From NCBI GenBank assembly GCA_044377735.1, contig JBILYK010000004.1, forward strand, positions 1-64,000: a DNA stretch of 64,000 bases, read 5' to 3'. Origin of the DNA: Tabrizicola_A sp044377735 (GTDB lineage Bacteria > Pseudomonadota > Alphaproteobacteria > Rhodobacterales > Rhodobacteraceae). The notes under the pieces were generated by a model. It saw nothing but the letters and a program-made list of their open reading frames with translations, did not search any database and was not told the DNA's origin. This document shows positions 40,962-50,411 of the stretch, in pieces (positions within the stretch are counted from its first letter, which is position 1; every line of letters starts with the position of its first letter). A program made the translations under genes and the position numbers.

Positions 40962-43649
40962 ATGACCGTGACCGTCGGACACGACACCGCCAAAACCCGC
41001 CAGACCCTGACCGCAGGTGGCAAAACCGTATCTTATTACTCGATCCCCGCCGCCGAAGCAGCCGGTCTGGGTCAGTTCTCGCGCCTGCCCGCCGCCTTGA
41101 AGGTGGTGTTGGAAAACATGCTGCGCTTTGAAGATGGCAAGACGGTTTCCGTTGGCGACATCAAGGCGTTTTCCGACTGGGGCAAGATGGGCGGCAAGAA
41201 CCCGATCGAGATCGCCTATCGCCCGGCCCGCGTCCTGATGCAGGACTTTACCGGTGTGCCCGCCGTGGTTGACCTTGCCGCCATGCGCGATGGCATCAAG
41301 GGTCTGGGCGGCAATGCCCAAGCCATCAACCCCTTGGCCCCCGTGGATCTGGTCATCGACCACTCGGTCATGATCGACGAGTTTGGCACGCCCCGAGCGT
41401 TTCAGGCCAACGTCGACCGCGAATATGAGCGGAACATGGAGCGGTATGTCTTCCTGAAATGGGGTCAGAACGCCTTCAACAACTTCCGCGTTGTGCCGCC
41501 CGGAACCGGGATTTGCCATCAGGTGAATTTGGAATATCTGGCGCAGACCGTTTGGACCGACAAGGACCAGAACGGCGTCGAAGTGGCTTATCCCGATACG
41601 CTTGTCGGCACCGACAGCCACACCACCATGGTCAACGGCATGGCCGTCTTGGGCTGGGGCGTCGGCGGGATTGAGGCTGAGGCCGCGATGCTGGGCCAGC
41701 CCGTCTCGATGCTGATCCCCGAGGTTGTCGGTTTCAAACTGACCGGCGCGATGATGGAAGGCACCACCGCCACCGATCTGGTGCTGAAGGTTGTGCAGAT
41801 GCTGCGCAAGCATGGCGTCGTGAACAAGTTCGTCGAGTTTTACGGCGAGGGTTTGGACCGCCTGCCCTTGGCCGACCGTGCCACCATCGCCAACATGGCC
41901 CCCGAATACGGCGCCACCTGCGGCTTCTTCCCGATTGACGCAGAAACCATCCGCTACCTGAAAAACACTGGCCGTGATGAGGCCCGAATTGCGCTGGTCG
42001 AGGCCTATGCCAAGGCCAACGGCATGTGGCGCGATGAATCCTATGACCCGATCTACACCTCCACCCTGCACCTCGACATGGGCACCATCGTTCCGGCCAT
42101 TTCCGGCCCGAAGCGCCCGCAGGATTACTTGGCCCTGACAGAGGCAAAAGCGTCTTTCGCCAAGGAAATGGAAGGCTCCTTCAATCGCCCTCAGGGCGTG
42201 GAAGTCGCCGTAAAGGGCGAAAGCTACACCATGTCCTCGGGCAAGGTGGTGATCGCCTCGATCACCTCATGCACCAACACCTCGAACCCCTATGTGATGA
42301 TTGGGGCCGGGCTTGTCGCCCGCAAAGCGCGCGCCTTGGGCCTGACCCGCAAGCCATGGGTGAAAACCTCACTCGCCCCCGGAAGCCAAGTCGTGTCGGA
42401 ATACCTCAACGCCGCTGGCCTGCAGGAAGATCTTGACGCCGTCGGCTTCAACCTGGTCGGCTATGGCTGCACCACCTGCATCGGCAACTCGGGCCCCTTG
42501 CAGCCGGAAATCTCGGCTGCCATCGCCGAAGGCGATCTGGTCGCGACCGCAGTCCTGTCGGGCAACCGCAACTTTGAAGGCCGCATCAGCCCGGACGTGC
42601 GCGCCAACTATCTGGCCTCGCCACCCTTGGTCGTCGCCTACGCGCTGGCCGGTGATATGAACATCGACCTGACCACCGAACCCTTGGGCACGTCGAAAGA
42701 CGGCCAACCAGTTTATCTGAAAGACATCTGGCCCACGAACAAGGAAATCTCCGATCTCGTACACGCCACCGTGACGCGCGAAGCCTTTCAGAAGAAATAC
42801 GCCGACGTCTTCAAAGGCGATGCCAAGTGGCAAGGTGTGAAGGTGACGGATTCGGAAACCTATGACTGGCCGGCAGACTCCACCTACATCCAAAATCCGC
42901 CCTATTTCAAAGGCATGGCCAAGACCAAGGGCAGCATCAAGAACGTCACTGGTGCCCGTGTTCTGGCCCTTCTGGGCGACATGATCACCACCGACCACAT
43001 CTCACCCGCGGGCGGGTTCAAGGCCAGCCACCCGGCGGGCCAATACCTGACCGAACGGCAGGTTCCGGTGTCGGAATTCAACTCTTACGGCTCGCGCCGG
43101 GGCAACCACGAAGTCATGATGCGCGGCACCTTCGCCAATATCCGCATCAAGAACGAGATGCTGGACGGGGTTGAGGGCGGCTATACCCTCGGGCCCGACG
43201 GCAAGCAAACCTCGATCTACGACGCCTCGATGGCCTATCAGGCCAAGGGAACGCCCTTGGTGATCTTCGGCGGCATCGAATACGGCGCAGGCTCCTCGCG
43301 CGACTGGGCGGCCAAGGGCACGGCTTTGCTGGGCGTCAAGGCAGTCATCGCAGAGTCGTTCGAACGCATCCACCGCTCGAACCTCGTCGGCATGGGTGTG
43401 ATCCCCTTCGAATTCACCGGCGGCGACACCCGCAAGACCCTTGGCCTGAAGGGTGACGAAGTGGTGTCCATCGAAGGGCTGGACGGCGATCTCAAACCGC
43501 TGTCGACTGTACCTTGCCACATCACCTATGGCGATGGCACTCAGAAAACCATCCAGATCAAGTGCCGCATCGATACCGCGATCGAGATCGAATACATCGA
43601 ACACGGCGGTGTGTTGCACTACGTGCTGCGCGATCTGGCGTTGCGCTAA
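40962..43649 (+). CDS. acnA: Aconitate hydratase A
   Basis: AcnA isomerises citrate to isocitrate in the TCA cycle using a [4Fe-4S] cluster. The 895-residue protein starts at ATG 40962, after TGGAGG. The cluster cysteines are in ASITSCTNTSNPYVM and YGCTTCIGNSGPLQ. Other blocks: VGTDSHTTMVNGMAVLGWGV, TTDHISPAGGF, the swivel-domain NSYGSRRGNHEVMMRGTFAN and EYGAGSSRDWAAKG. An ATG 12 bases earlier overlaps the ribosome site. Confidence 0.97.
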   Translation: MTVTVGHDTAKTRQTLTAGGKTVSYYSIPAAEAAGLGQFSRLPAALKVVLENMLRFEDGKTVSVGDIKAFSDWGKMGGKNPIEIAYRPARVLMQDFTGVPAVVDLAAMRDGIKGLGGNAQAINPLAPVDLVIDHSVMIDEFGTPRAFQANVDREYERNMERYVFLKWGQNAFNNFRVVPPGTGICHQVNLEYLAQTVWTDKDQNGVEVAYPDTLVGTDSHTTMVNGMAVLGWGVGGIEAEAAMLGQPVSMLIPEVVGFKLTGAMMEGTTATDLVLKVVQMLRKHGVVNKFVEFYGEGLDRLPLADRATIANMAPEYGATCGFFPIDAETIRYLKNTGRDEARIALVEAYAKANGMWRDESYDPIYTSTLHLDMGTIVPAISGPKRPQDYLALTEAKASFAKEMEGSFNRPQGVEVAVKGESYTMSSGKVVIASITSCTNTSNPYVMIGAGLVARKARALGLTRKPWVKTSLAPGSQVVSEYLNAAGLQEDLDAVGFNLVGYGCTTCIGNSGPLQPEISAAIAEGDLVATAVLSGNRNFEGRISPDVRANYLASPPLVVAYALAGDMNIDLTTEPLGTSKDGQPVYLKDIWPTNKEISDLVHATVTREAFQKKYADVFKGDAKWQGVKVTDSETYDWPADSTYIQNPPYFKGMAKTKGSIKNVTGARVLALLGDMITTDHISPAGGFKASHPAGQYLTERQVPVSEFNSYGSRRGNHEVMMRGTFANIRIKNEMLDGVEGGYTLGPDGKQTSIYDASMAYQAKGTPLVIFGGIEYGAGSSRDWAAKGTALLGVKAVIAESFERIHRSNLVGMGVIPFEFTGGDTRKTLGLKGDEVVSIEGLDGDLKPLSTVPCHITYGDGTQKTIQIKCRIDTAIEIEYIEHGGVLHYVLRDLALR

Positions 43650-43671
43650 GAGACGCACTGTTTCGACATCA

Positions 43672-43695
43672 AAGGCCCGGAGCGATCCGGGCCTT
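43672..43695 (+). terminator. Terminator after acnA
   Basis: AAGGCCCGG (43672-43680) and CCGGGCCTT (43687-43695) form a 9-bp stem with a 6-nt loop, followed by CTGTTTTGTT, 22 bp past the acnA stop codon. Confidence 0.85.
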
Positions 43696-43750
43696 CTGTT
43701 TTGTTAAACTCTTGTCAAATCTTTCACGAAAGGTTGGCCGCAGACCCCGA

Positions 43751-43924
43751 ATGAAGGCTCCTCCCATGACCCAGCCCCGTTTCCCGCCCCTCGCACCGCA
43801 AGAGCCGATCCTGAACGGCAAAGCACAGGCAACGCCCCTGTGCCTGTCGATCATGCTCATTCCGCTTCCGATTGGTGAGGTCTCAGCGCTGATTGCGGGC
43901 TGGCTTATCATCATGAAAATCTGA
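43751..43924 (+). CDS. Possible small hydrophobic protein
   Basis: A 57-codon frame in the 324-bp gap between acnA and the lipoprotein gene starts MKAPPMTQPRFPPLAPQEPI and ends in a hydrophobic helix (GEVSALIAGWLIIMKI). A second ATG at 43766 would give a shorter form. No convincing ribosome site and no recognised family, so it may be noise. The rest of the gap holds only the acnA terminator. Confidence 0.3.
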   Translation: MKAPPMTQPRFPPLAPQEPILNGKAQATPLCLSIMLIPLPIGEVSALIAGWLIIMKI

Positions 43925-43973
43925 CAAATGAAAGCAGCCCTTTGCACAAACGACAGGGGGCAAAATCGCGTGA

Positions 43974-44432
43974 TTATTCTGCAAAAACGGTCACTTCCGG
44001 TAAATCCGTCAAGGAAAGCCCAAGCGCCCGATACGCCGCGAGTGACAACAGCGCGCCGCCCATTCCGGGTTGAAGAACCACCGCCACACTCGCCCCGCTT
44101 GCGGTCACGACTTTGCCCTTGCCCGGCGCACGGGCCAGTGGCGTTCGCAACCAGAAACCCGGCTCGGCCGGGCTTCCAAGTGCCACCGTGGCTTTGCCCA
44201 ATTCCCGCGCGCCCAGAACCGGTGCAGAAACGGCCGCTGCGCGCTGCGCCTCGGTCGTGGTGTCGAGCGTGGCGGCGGTGTTGGCCCCCACTGGGGGCGG
44301 CAAGACATCCGTCGGGTCCAGTGGCATCACAATCGGCACATTGGGCACCTTAGACTTTGGCTGAAGCAAGCCGATCCCACCACAAGCGGCCAGACCCACA
44401 CCGCACACTGTCAAAAGAAAGAACTGTTTCAT
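43974..44432 (-). CDS. Small outer-membrane or periplasmic lipoprotein
   Basis: The 152-residue protein starts MKQFFLLTVCGVGLAACGG. The signal peptide ends in a lipobox LAAC, so the Cys should be lipidated. The mature part has a Pro-rich linker (VPIVMPLDPTDVLPPPVG), then a small domain with LGKATVALGSPAEPGFWLRT and SGASVAVVLQPGMGGALLS. These last blocks are conserved in an uncharacterised Rhodobacteraceae lipoprotein family, as I recall, sometimes mislabelled as a dehydratase. Function unknown. ATG 44435 is an alternative start. Confidence 0.8.
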   Translation of the reverse strand: MKQFFLLTVCGVGLAACGGIGLLQPKSKVPNVPIVMPLDPTDVLPPPVGANTAATLDTTTEAQRAAAVSAPVLGARELGKATVALGSPAEPGFWLRTPLARAPGKGKVVTASGASVAVVLQPGMGGALLSLAAYRALGLSLTDLPEVTVFAE

Positions 44433-44521
44433 CATACCCCCGACGATAGTTTGCCGCCCCAGCCCGCGCAACTGCCGCTTTCCACCTTGCCGCAGGCCCA
44501 CCTTGCGCCTACCCTTCAGGC

Positions 44522-45535
44522 ATGACAACCACCCTGCCCCCCCTTGTCGACCCGTTCGCACGCGCGATCAGTTATCTGCGCGTCTCGGTCACCGACCGCT
44601 GCGATTTCCGCTGCACCTATTGCATGACCGAACACATGACCTTCCTGCCAAAGGCCGACCTCCTGACGCTGGAAGAGCTTGACCGACTGTGCTCGGCCTT
44701 CGTCGCATCCGGGGTGCAAAAGCTGCGCATCACCGGGGGGGAGCCTTTGGTGCGCAAAGGGATCATGACCTTCTTCCGCGCCATGTCGCGGCACCTTGCC
44801 TCAGGCGCGCTGAAAGAACTCACGCTAACCACCAACGGCAGCCAGCTTGCGAAATACGCGGCGGAATTGGCCGATTGCGGTATAAAGCGCATCAACGTCT
44901 CGCTCGACACCCTCGACCCTGCGAAATTTGCTGAAATCACCCGCTGGGGCCGCCTACCGCAAGTGTTAGAGGGCATAAAGGCCGCCCAGGCCGCTGGGAT
45001 AAAGGTCAAGATCAACGCGGTCGCCCTCAAGGGCTTTAACGAAGATGAGCTTTTTCCATTGGTCGACTGGTGCGCGGATCAAGGTCATGACCTGACCTTT
45101 ATCGAAGTCATGCCGATGGGCGAGATGGGCGATATCCAGCGGATCGACCAGTATTGGAGCCTGAAAGACCTGCGCGCCCGGCTGGAAACCCGCTTTACCC
45201 TGACCGATCTGGCCGAGCGCAGCGGCGGCCCGGCGCGCTATGTCCGGCTGAATGAGACGGGTCAAAAGGTGGGGTTCATCACCCCCCTGACCCATAACTT
45301 CTGTGAAAGCTGCAACCGCGTGCGCCTGACCTGCACGGGCGAACTCTACATGTGCCTTGGCCAAGAGGACATGGCCGACCTGCGCGCGCCGCTACGCGCC
45401 AGCGCCGATGACACAGCCCTCCACACAGCCATCCGCGCGGCCATTGCACGCAAACCCAAAGGCCATGATTTCGACTATTCGCGCCAAGGTGTTGCGGGCC
45501 AGATGACCCGCCACATGAGCCATACGGGCGGCTAA
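44522..45535 (+). CDS. moaA: GTP 3',8-cyclase MoaA
   Basis: MoaA is the radical SAM enzyme that converts GTP in the first step of molybdenum cofactor synthesis. The 337-residue protein has the N-terminal cluster motif CDFRCTYC at 27-34, ITGGEPLVRKGIMTFFR, and the C-terminal cluster cysteines in NFCESCNRVRLTCTGELYMC. It ends in the conserved Gly-Gly (HMSHTGG), needed for activity in known MoaA proteins. No other moa genes are adjacent. Confidence 0.96.
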   Translation: MTTTLPPLVDPFARAISYLRVSVTDRCDFRCTYCMTEHMTFLPKADLLTLEELDRLCSAFVASGVQKLRITGGEPLVRKGIMTFFRAMSRHLASGALKELTLTTNGSQLAKYAAELADCGIKRINVSLDTLDPAKFAEITRWGRLPQVLEGIKAAQAAGIKVKINAVALKGFNEDELFPLVDWCADQGHDLTFIEVMPMGEMGDIQRIDQYWSLKDLRARLETRFTLTDLAERSGGPARYVRLNETGQKVGFITPLTHNFCESCNRVRLTCTGELYMCLGQEDMADLRAPLRASADDTALHTAIRAAIARKPKGHDFDYSRQGVAGQMTRHMSHTGG

Positions 45536-45652
45536 ACGCGCTGACGGCTTCCTTGACAATCGTTGGTATAGGGCAGCCCGTCGCAGCACCTTTTCAACCC
45601 CACCAAGCGATCCTGTCTCTGCACCAAAGCGAAAAGGTGCATCATCGGTACG

Positions 45653-46479
45653 CTCTTGCTGTCCCAGATCCAGTTCGCGGCGAATATCTCGTTCCACATC
45701 CCGTTTCCAACGATCACCATCGCACTTGGCTGGGTGCTGTTGTTCTTCAAGCTGCGCTTGAATCGGACGCAGGACCGCAAGTGGATGGATCTGTTCGTGT
45801 TCTGGGTCAAAGTCTTTGCGCTGTCCTTTGCACTTGGCGTCGTCTCGGGCATCACCATGTCCTTTCCGTTCGGCACCAACTGACCGGGCTTGATGGAAGT
45901 GGTAGACAATGTTGCGGGCCCGCTTCTGGCCCATGAGGTGCTGACCGCAGGGGCACTGACGGTGGCCTGCTCATTCATTGGGGCGGGCTGGGTGATCTTC
46001 AAGGCGGACGGGGCGTTGCGGGTCAAGGCGGTTCATTGGGTCAAGGGCGGCATCTGGGGCGTGGTTTTGGGGATGGGGGCGGTTTGCGCCGCCACGCCCC
46101 CCATCTCACCGCGCATCTTTGACAAACGGTTCATCTTCCCCGAAGTGGTCGCGCTTGCCCCTCTGTCGCTGATGTCGGCCTTGCTCATGGCTCTTCTGTG
46201 GCCCTCGCTGCGGCGCCTGCCGCGACGCGATGACAGCTTTGCCGGGTTCCCCTTTGTGGGGGCCTAAGTGCTGATGGTCTTGGGCTTTTCGCAAGAGCCT
46301 AGAGCCTTTACCCCTACATCGACCCCGAAAAGATGACGATCTGGCAGGCTGCGGCCGCCACCCAAAGCCCGTCGATCGTCCTTGCCAACACGCGTGCACT
46401 GCGGCCGGGGATCTTGGCCTATACGGTGCTGGCCTCTGTCATCTTCCGCGGCAAGGCGACCAAGCTCAGCCAAGCCTGA
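45653..46479 (+). pseudogene. Decayed cytochrome bd oxidase remnant: cydA 5' part fused to cydB 3' part
   Basis: From 45653 the frame encodes the CydA N-terminus: QIQFAANISFHIPFPTITIA, then FALSFALGVVSGITMSFPFG. The next tryptophan codon has become TGA (45881-45883). The same frame resumes as NVAGPLLAHEVLT (still CydA), then at about 45941-45960 switches to CydB: IGAGWVIFKADGALRVKAVH, then IFPEVVALAPLSLMSALLMA. TAA follows at 46265. After a frameshift, PYIDPEKMTIWQAAAATQSP and VIFRGKATKLSQA complete the CydB end, with TGA at 46477. A deletion has removed most of CydA and the first part of CydB. It cannot make a functional oxidase. Confidence 0.85.
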
Positions 46480-46501
46480 TCCGCGACCGGTCCAGCGGCG
46501 A

Positions 46502-47668
46502 TCAGGCCGCAGGCAGCCGCGCCTCGACCATCCCCGCGTACCAGCTTGACCCAAATGGAATGGCGCTGTCATCAAAATTATAGGCGGGGTGATGCACCAT
46601 CGCGGTGTCGCCATTGCCAAGGAAGATATAGGCGCCGGGGCGTTCCAGCAGCATAAAGCTGAAATCCTCGGCCCCCATCAGGGGCGCAGTGTCGGTGTCG
46701 ACCTTGCCCGAGACAGCCCGCGCCACATCAGCCGCAAAATCGGTATTTTCCGGGGTATTCACCGTTACCGGATAGCCGCGCGTATAGATCACCTCGGCCT
46801 TTGCGCCCAAGGCAAGTGCTGTGCCCTCGGCAATCTCTCTCACCCGGCGTTCGACAAAATCCTGCACGCCAAAATCCATCGTTCGTGAGGTGCCCTTCAT
46901 CTTGACCACCTGAGGGATGACATTATGCGCCGTGCTGTCGGTGGCCACGGTGCAAACCGAGACAACCACCTGCTTCAACGGGTCAACCCCGCGCGAAGCG
47001 ATGGTCTGCAAGGCCACGATGATATGGGCCGCGACCACCGTGGTATCGATGCAATCATGCGGCTTGGCCGCATGGCCACCTTTGCCTGTGACCACAATTT
47101 CAAACTGGTCCGCCGCCGCCATCATCGCACCTGGGCGAATGGCAAACTGGCCCAAGGGAATGCCCGGCATGTTGTGCATGCCGTAGACCTCATTGATGCC
47201 CCAGCGGTCCATCATGCCATCGGCGCACATTTCGCGCCCACCGCCGCCGCCCTCTTCGGCGGGCTGAAAGATCATCACAGCTGTACCGTCGAAGTTCCGG
47301 GTTTCAGCCAAATACTTGGCCGCGCCCATCAGCATGGTCGTATGCCCGTCATGGCCACAGGCATGCATCTTGCCCGGCACCTTCGAGGCATAATTCACCC
47401 CGGTCTGCTCATGAATCGGCAGCGCGTCCATATCCGCGCGCAACCCGATCACCCGGCCCTTGGTATCGGTCTTGCCCTTGATCACCGCGACAACCCCGGT
47501 GCGGCCAATGCCCTCCACCACCTCGTCACAGCCAATGGCGCGGCAGAATTCGGCCACCTTGGCGGCGGTGCGGTGCACGTCGAACAACAGCTCGGGGTTT
47601 TCGTGGAAATCGTGGCGGATCGCGGTCAATTCCGGCAGCATCTCGGCAAAGCGGTTCTTGGGCGGCAT
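46502..47668 (-). CDS. M20 family metallo-amidohydrolase, second paralogue
   Basis: The 388-residue M20D amidohydrolase is closely related to the protein at 109-1272. It has RADMDALPIHEQTGVNYASK, the metal motif HACGHDGHTTMLMGAAK, and the Glu pair in QPAEEGGGGGREM. The C-terminal VDTDTAPLMGAEDFSFMLLE is typical. ATG 47668 is chosen for the MPPKNRFAEMLPELTAIRHD start, after GGAGACCCGAC; an upstream ATG adds 15 unconserved residues. The likely role is hydrolysis of N-acyl or aminoacyl amide bonds, substrate unknown. Confidence 0.87.
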   Translation of the reverse strand: MPPKNRFAEMLPELTAIRHDFHENPELLFDVHRTAAKVAEFCRAIGCDEVVEGIGRTGVVAVIKGKTDTKGRVIGLRADMDALPIHEQTGVNYASKVPGKMHACGHDGHTTMLMGAAKYLAETRNFDGTAVMIFQPAEEGGGGGREMCADGMMDRWGINEVYGMHNMPGIPLGQFAIRPGAMMAAADQFEIVVTGKGGHAAKPHDCIDTTVVAAHIIVALQTIASRGVDPLKQVVVSVCTVATDSTAHNVIPQVVKMKGTSRTMDFGVQDFVERRVREIAEGTALALGAKAEVIYTRGYPVTVNTPENTDFAADVARAVSGKVDTDTAPLMGAEDFSFMLLERPGAYIFLGNGDTAMVHHPAYNFDDSAIPFGSSWYAGMVEARLPAA

Positions 47669-47749
47669 GTCGGGTCTCCTTTTGCGGTCAGCCTGAGCCA
47701 ATCGCGCGGGCACCGCAAGCCCCCGGCGCTGGGCGATCTGACCAAAGTC

Positions 47750-49000
47750 TCAGGCGAAACGCCGCCGCGCCTCAAGCGCAAGCCCCGCCCCGACCGAGCC
47801 AAGCATATCCCCCGTCGCCACCGGCACACCGGGCAGCACGCGGGCCACCAACGCGCGCAAGGCGGGCAGGTCGGATGATCCGCCGGTCAAGAACACCGTC
47901 CCCACCTGCGACGGTGTCAGCCCGCCTTCGGCCACCACCTCCGCCATCAGCCCGCCGATCCGGTCAAGGCCCGATGCCAAGCATTCGGCCAACCTCTCGG
48001 CACTCGCCATCGGGTTCGGCCCGCCGGTAATGGGGTGCAACTGCATCCGATGCGCGGGCAAGGAGGACAACGATATCTTCGTCGCCTCCACCTCCATGGC
48101 CAGCGCATGACCCGCGCGCATGCCCACCACATGGGCAAAGCGGCCCACCAGATCGGCGCGGTCGGCGTCGACCAACAGCGATTTGATCTCTGCCGCCTTT
48201 TTTGGGGTGTACAGGCTGTTGATCCGGTGCCATGTCGCCAGATCAAGAAAATAGTGGTTCGGAACCAAAGTCTTGCCGTCATTAAGACTGCTGCCGTGGC
48301 CCAGGTGCGGCATCACCTCGGCCAAAGACAGGCTACGGTCAAAATCCGTCCCACCCAGCCGAATACCGCCATTGCCCAAGATGTCAGCGGCCCGGTCCGC
48401 CGCCCGCGCCCGTTCGGGCGAGACGCGGACCAAGGACACGTCCGAGGTGCCGCCGCCGATATCGACGATCAACACGATCTCTTCGCGGCTCACCCCCGCC
48501 TCATACTGCAAGGCCGCCGCGATGGGTTCGAACTGAAAGGCAATGTCCTTGAACCCCACTGCCGCCGCAATCTCGGCCAGCCCGGTTTCCGCCGCCTGAT
48601 CGGCCGCGGCATCACCATCAACAAAATGCACCGGGCGGCCCAGAACCACCCGGCCAACGCCCGGCGAATTTTCCTCAAGAACGTCACGCATATGCTTGAT
48701 AAATTTTGACAATACATCACGGAACGTCACCGCACGGCGACCGACGACCGTGCGCTCATCAACCAACCCTGACCCCAGAGTTGATTTCAGCCCACGCATC
48801 AGGCGGCCTTCTTCACCCTCGATATAGGCGGCCAAGGCCGCACGCCCGAAAAGTGCGGGTCCGTCTTCGGCCCAAAACACCGCAGAAGGCAGCGTCAGGT
48901 GCGCATCCTCCAACGCGATCAGTCGTGCGGGTCCAGTTGGCCCCGCCAGCGAGACCGTAGAGTTGGATGTGCCAAAGTCGATGCCGCAGAACTCGGTCAT
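47750..49000 (-). CDS. Hsp70-family protein (YegD-like)
   Basis: The 416-residue protein is an actin/Hsp70-fold ATPase. The phosphate-1 loop is GIDFGTSNSTVSLAGP near the N-terminus and the phosphate-2 loop VDIGGGTSDVSLVRVS near 195. A C-terminal adenosine block reads VFLTGGSSDLPALRALVARV. It lacks the DnaK substrate-binding domain, like E. coli YegD. Partners are unknown; no DnaJ or GrpE gene is adjacent. It lies 67 bp from the FAD oxidoreductase gene on the same strand. Confidence 0.88.
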   Translation of the reverse strand: MTEFCGIDFGTSNSTVSLAGPTGPARLIALEDAHLTLPSAVFWAEDGPALFGRAALAAYIEGEEGRLMRGLKSTLGSGLVDERTVVGRRAVTFRDVLSKFIKHMRDVLEENSPGVGRVVLGRPVHFVDGDAAADQAAETGLAEIAAAVGFKDIAFQFEPIAAALQYEAGVSREEIVLIVDIGGGTSDVSLVRVSPERARAADRAADILGNGGIRLGGTDFDRSLSLAEVMPHLGHGSSLNDGKTLVPNHYFLDLATWHRINSLYTPKKAAEIKSLLVDADRADLVGRFAHVVGMRAGHALAMEVEATKISLSSLPAHRMQLHPITGGPNPMASAERLAECLASGLDRIGGLMAEVVAEGGLTPSQVGTVFLTGGSSDLPALRALVARVLPGVPVATGDMLGSVGAGLALEARRRFA

Positions 49001-49067
49001 GGTCTTTCCCCGCGCGAAGCGCCCCTCATAGGGGCCGCATCGGCGGCGTCTAGTGAAAAGTGCCGCG

Positions 49068-50411
49068 CTATAACCCGCGCGCCACTTTCAACGAGGACCC
49101 GTCCCGGAACCGCGACAGCCGAAAGCGCGATAAGTCATGCCCTGGATTGCGTCCGCGCACGAGATCCGCCACCACGCGCCCCAGACCCGGACCAATGCCA
49201 AAGCCGTGGCCAGACAAGCCCGTGGCGATCACCAGCCCTTCAATCGGAGCGCGGTCGATCACCGGCACCACATCAGGCATGGTGTCGATCATCCCGGCCC
49301 AAGCGCTGCGCAGCTTGGGTCGGCCAAGGGCTGGCAAAGCGGCGGCAAACTCGTCCTGAACGCGGCCCAGCGTGGCCATGTTCGGTTTGGGGTCCAGTAT
49401 CCGCAGCTGTTCAAACGGCGACACCTCATCACCCTGCCAGCCCCGCGCGGTGCGCCAGCCGTCCGGGTAATGGCGCGGCGCTGTGGCGCGAAACCGGGTC
49501 TTGCGCCAATCGGCCTTAAGCGTGGGCAAGTATTTGAAAACGTGACGAAACGCATCGGGGCCAAGGAAGAAATCATGGTGCGATCCCGGCGCGATCGAAT
49601 AGCTGCCATCCTGCCTGCGGCGAAAGGCAAACAGATCATCCGCCGCATTGCCGGCAAAGACCTCGGGCATCGGTTCGGTCTGCGCGACAGACGCCAGCAC
49701 CGACAGCTGCGGAATCTCCACCCCCTCGGCCCGCAGGAACAAGGACGACCACGCGCCGCCCGCCACCACGACCTGATCACAGGCGATGCGGCCCTGTTCG
49801 GTGTAAACCCCGGTGATGCGCCCACCCGCAAGGTCCAGCCGCCGCACAGCGCAGTCCTCCACAATCACCGCGCCCCGCGCCATCGCGCCTTCAGCAAGCA
49901 TCGGCACGGCCACCCAAGGCTCGGCCCGGGCGTCAGAGGCGGTGAACATGCCACCCAGCCAAGGTGCTGCAACCCCGGAAACGCGCGCCTTGATCTGATC
50001 GGGGGACTGCATCACCGTATCAAGCTGATGCACCATCGCCTGCTTTCGCCAATCCTCAAATCCGGCCATCTCGGCCTCGGTTCGCGCCAGATACATCACC
50101 CCCTCTTGGCGAAAGCCAAGCCCGGCACCAAATTCAGCCGACAGGCCTTGCCAAAGGCGCATGCTTTCCACCATGATCGGCAGTTCGGCCAGATCGCGAC
50201 CCTGCTGGCGGATCCAGCCCCAGTTGCGGCTGGACTGCTCGCCCGCAACCCGGCCCTTTTCGCATAAGACCACCCGAACCCCGGCCTCGGCCAGATACCA
50301 CGCGGTCATCACCCCCATGATACCGCCGCCGATGACCACCACATCGGCCGCCTCAGGCAAGGGCACTGCAAACCGTGCCGGGCGCGCCAGAGAGATCGGA
50401 AAGTCGCTCAT
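49068..50411 (-). CDS. FAD-dependent oxidoreductase (glycine/D-amino acid oxidase-like)
   Basis: The 447-residue DadA/DAO-superfamily enzyme has a Rossmann FAD motif (VVVIGGGIMGVMTAWYLAEA) and the family block GEQSSRNWGWIRQQGRD. It would oxidise an amine or amino acid. The C-terminal signature is RAPIEGLVIATGLSGHGFGI. ATG 50411 overlaps the upstream deacylase stop codon as ATGA, so the two are co-translated. The substrate is inferred only in general terms from the neighbours. Confidence 0.87.
   Translation of the reverse strand: MSDFPISLARPARFAVPLPEAADVVVIGGGIMGVMTAWYLAEAGVRVVLCEKGRVAGEQSSRNWGWIRQQGRDLAELPIMVESMRLWQGLSAEFGAGLGFRQEGVMYLARTEAEMAGFEDWRKQAMVHQLDTVMQSPDQIKARVSGVAAPWLGGMFTASDARAEPWVAVPMLAEGAMARGAVIVEDCAVRRLDLAGGRITGVYTEQGRIACDQVVVAGGAWSSLFLRAEGVEIPQLSVLASVAQTEPMPEVFAGNAADDLFAFRRRQDGSYSIAPGSHHDFFLGPDAFRHVFKYLPTLKADWRKTRFRATAPRHYPDGWRTARGWQGDEVSPFEQLRILDPKPNMATLGRVQDEFAAALPALGRPKLRSAWAGMIDTMPDVVPVIDRAPIEGLVIATGLSGHGFGIGPGLGRVVADLVRGRNPGHDLSRFRLSRFRDGSSLKVARGL

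Noticed and set aside
40785..42071. Long minus-strand frame opposite acnA
   Set aside because: Aconitase motifs and cluster cysteines define the plus-strand gene; the minus frame is a shadow.
45553..45936. Plus-strand frame over the start of the cyd remnant
   Set aside because: It is in a different frame from the CydA-like sequence and has no domain features.
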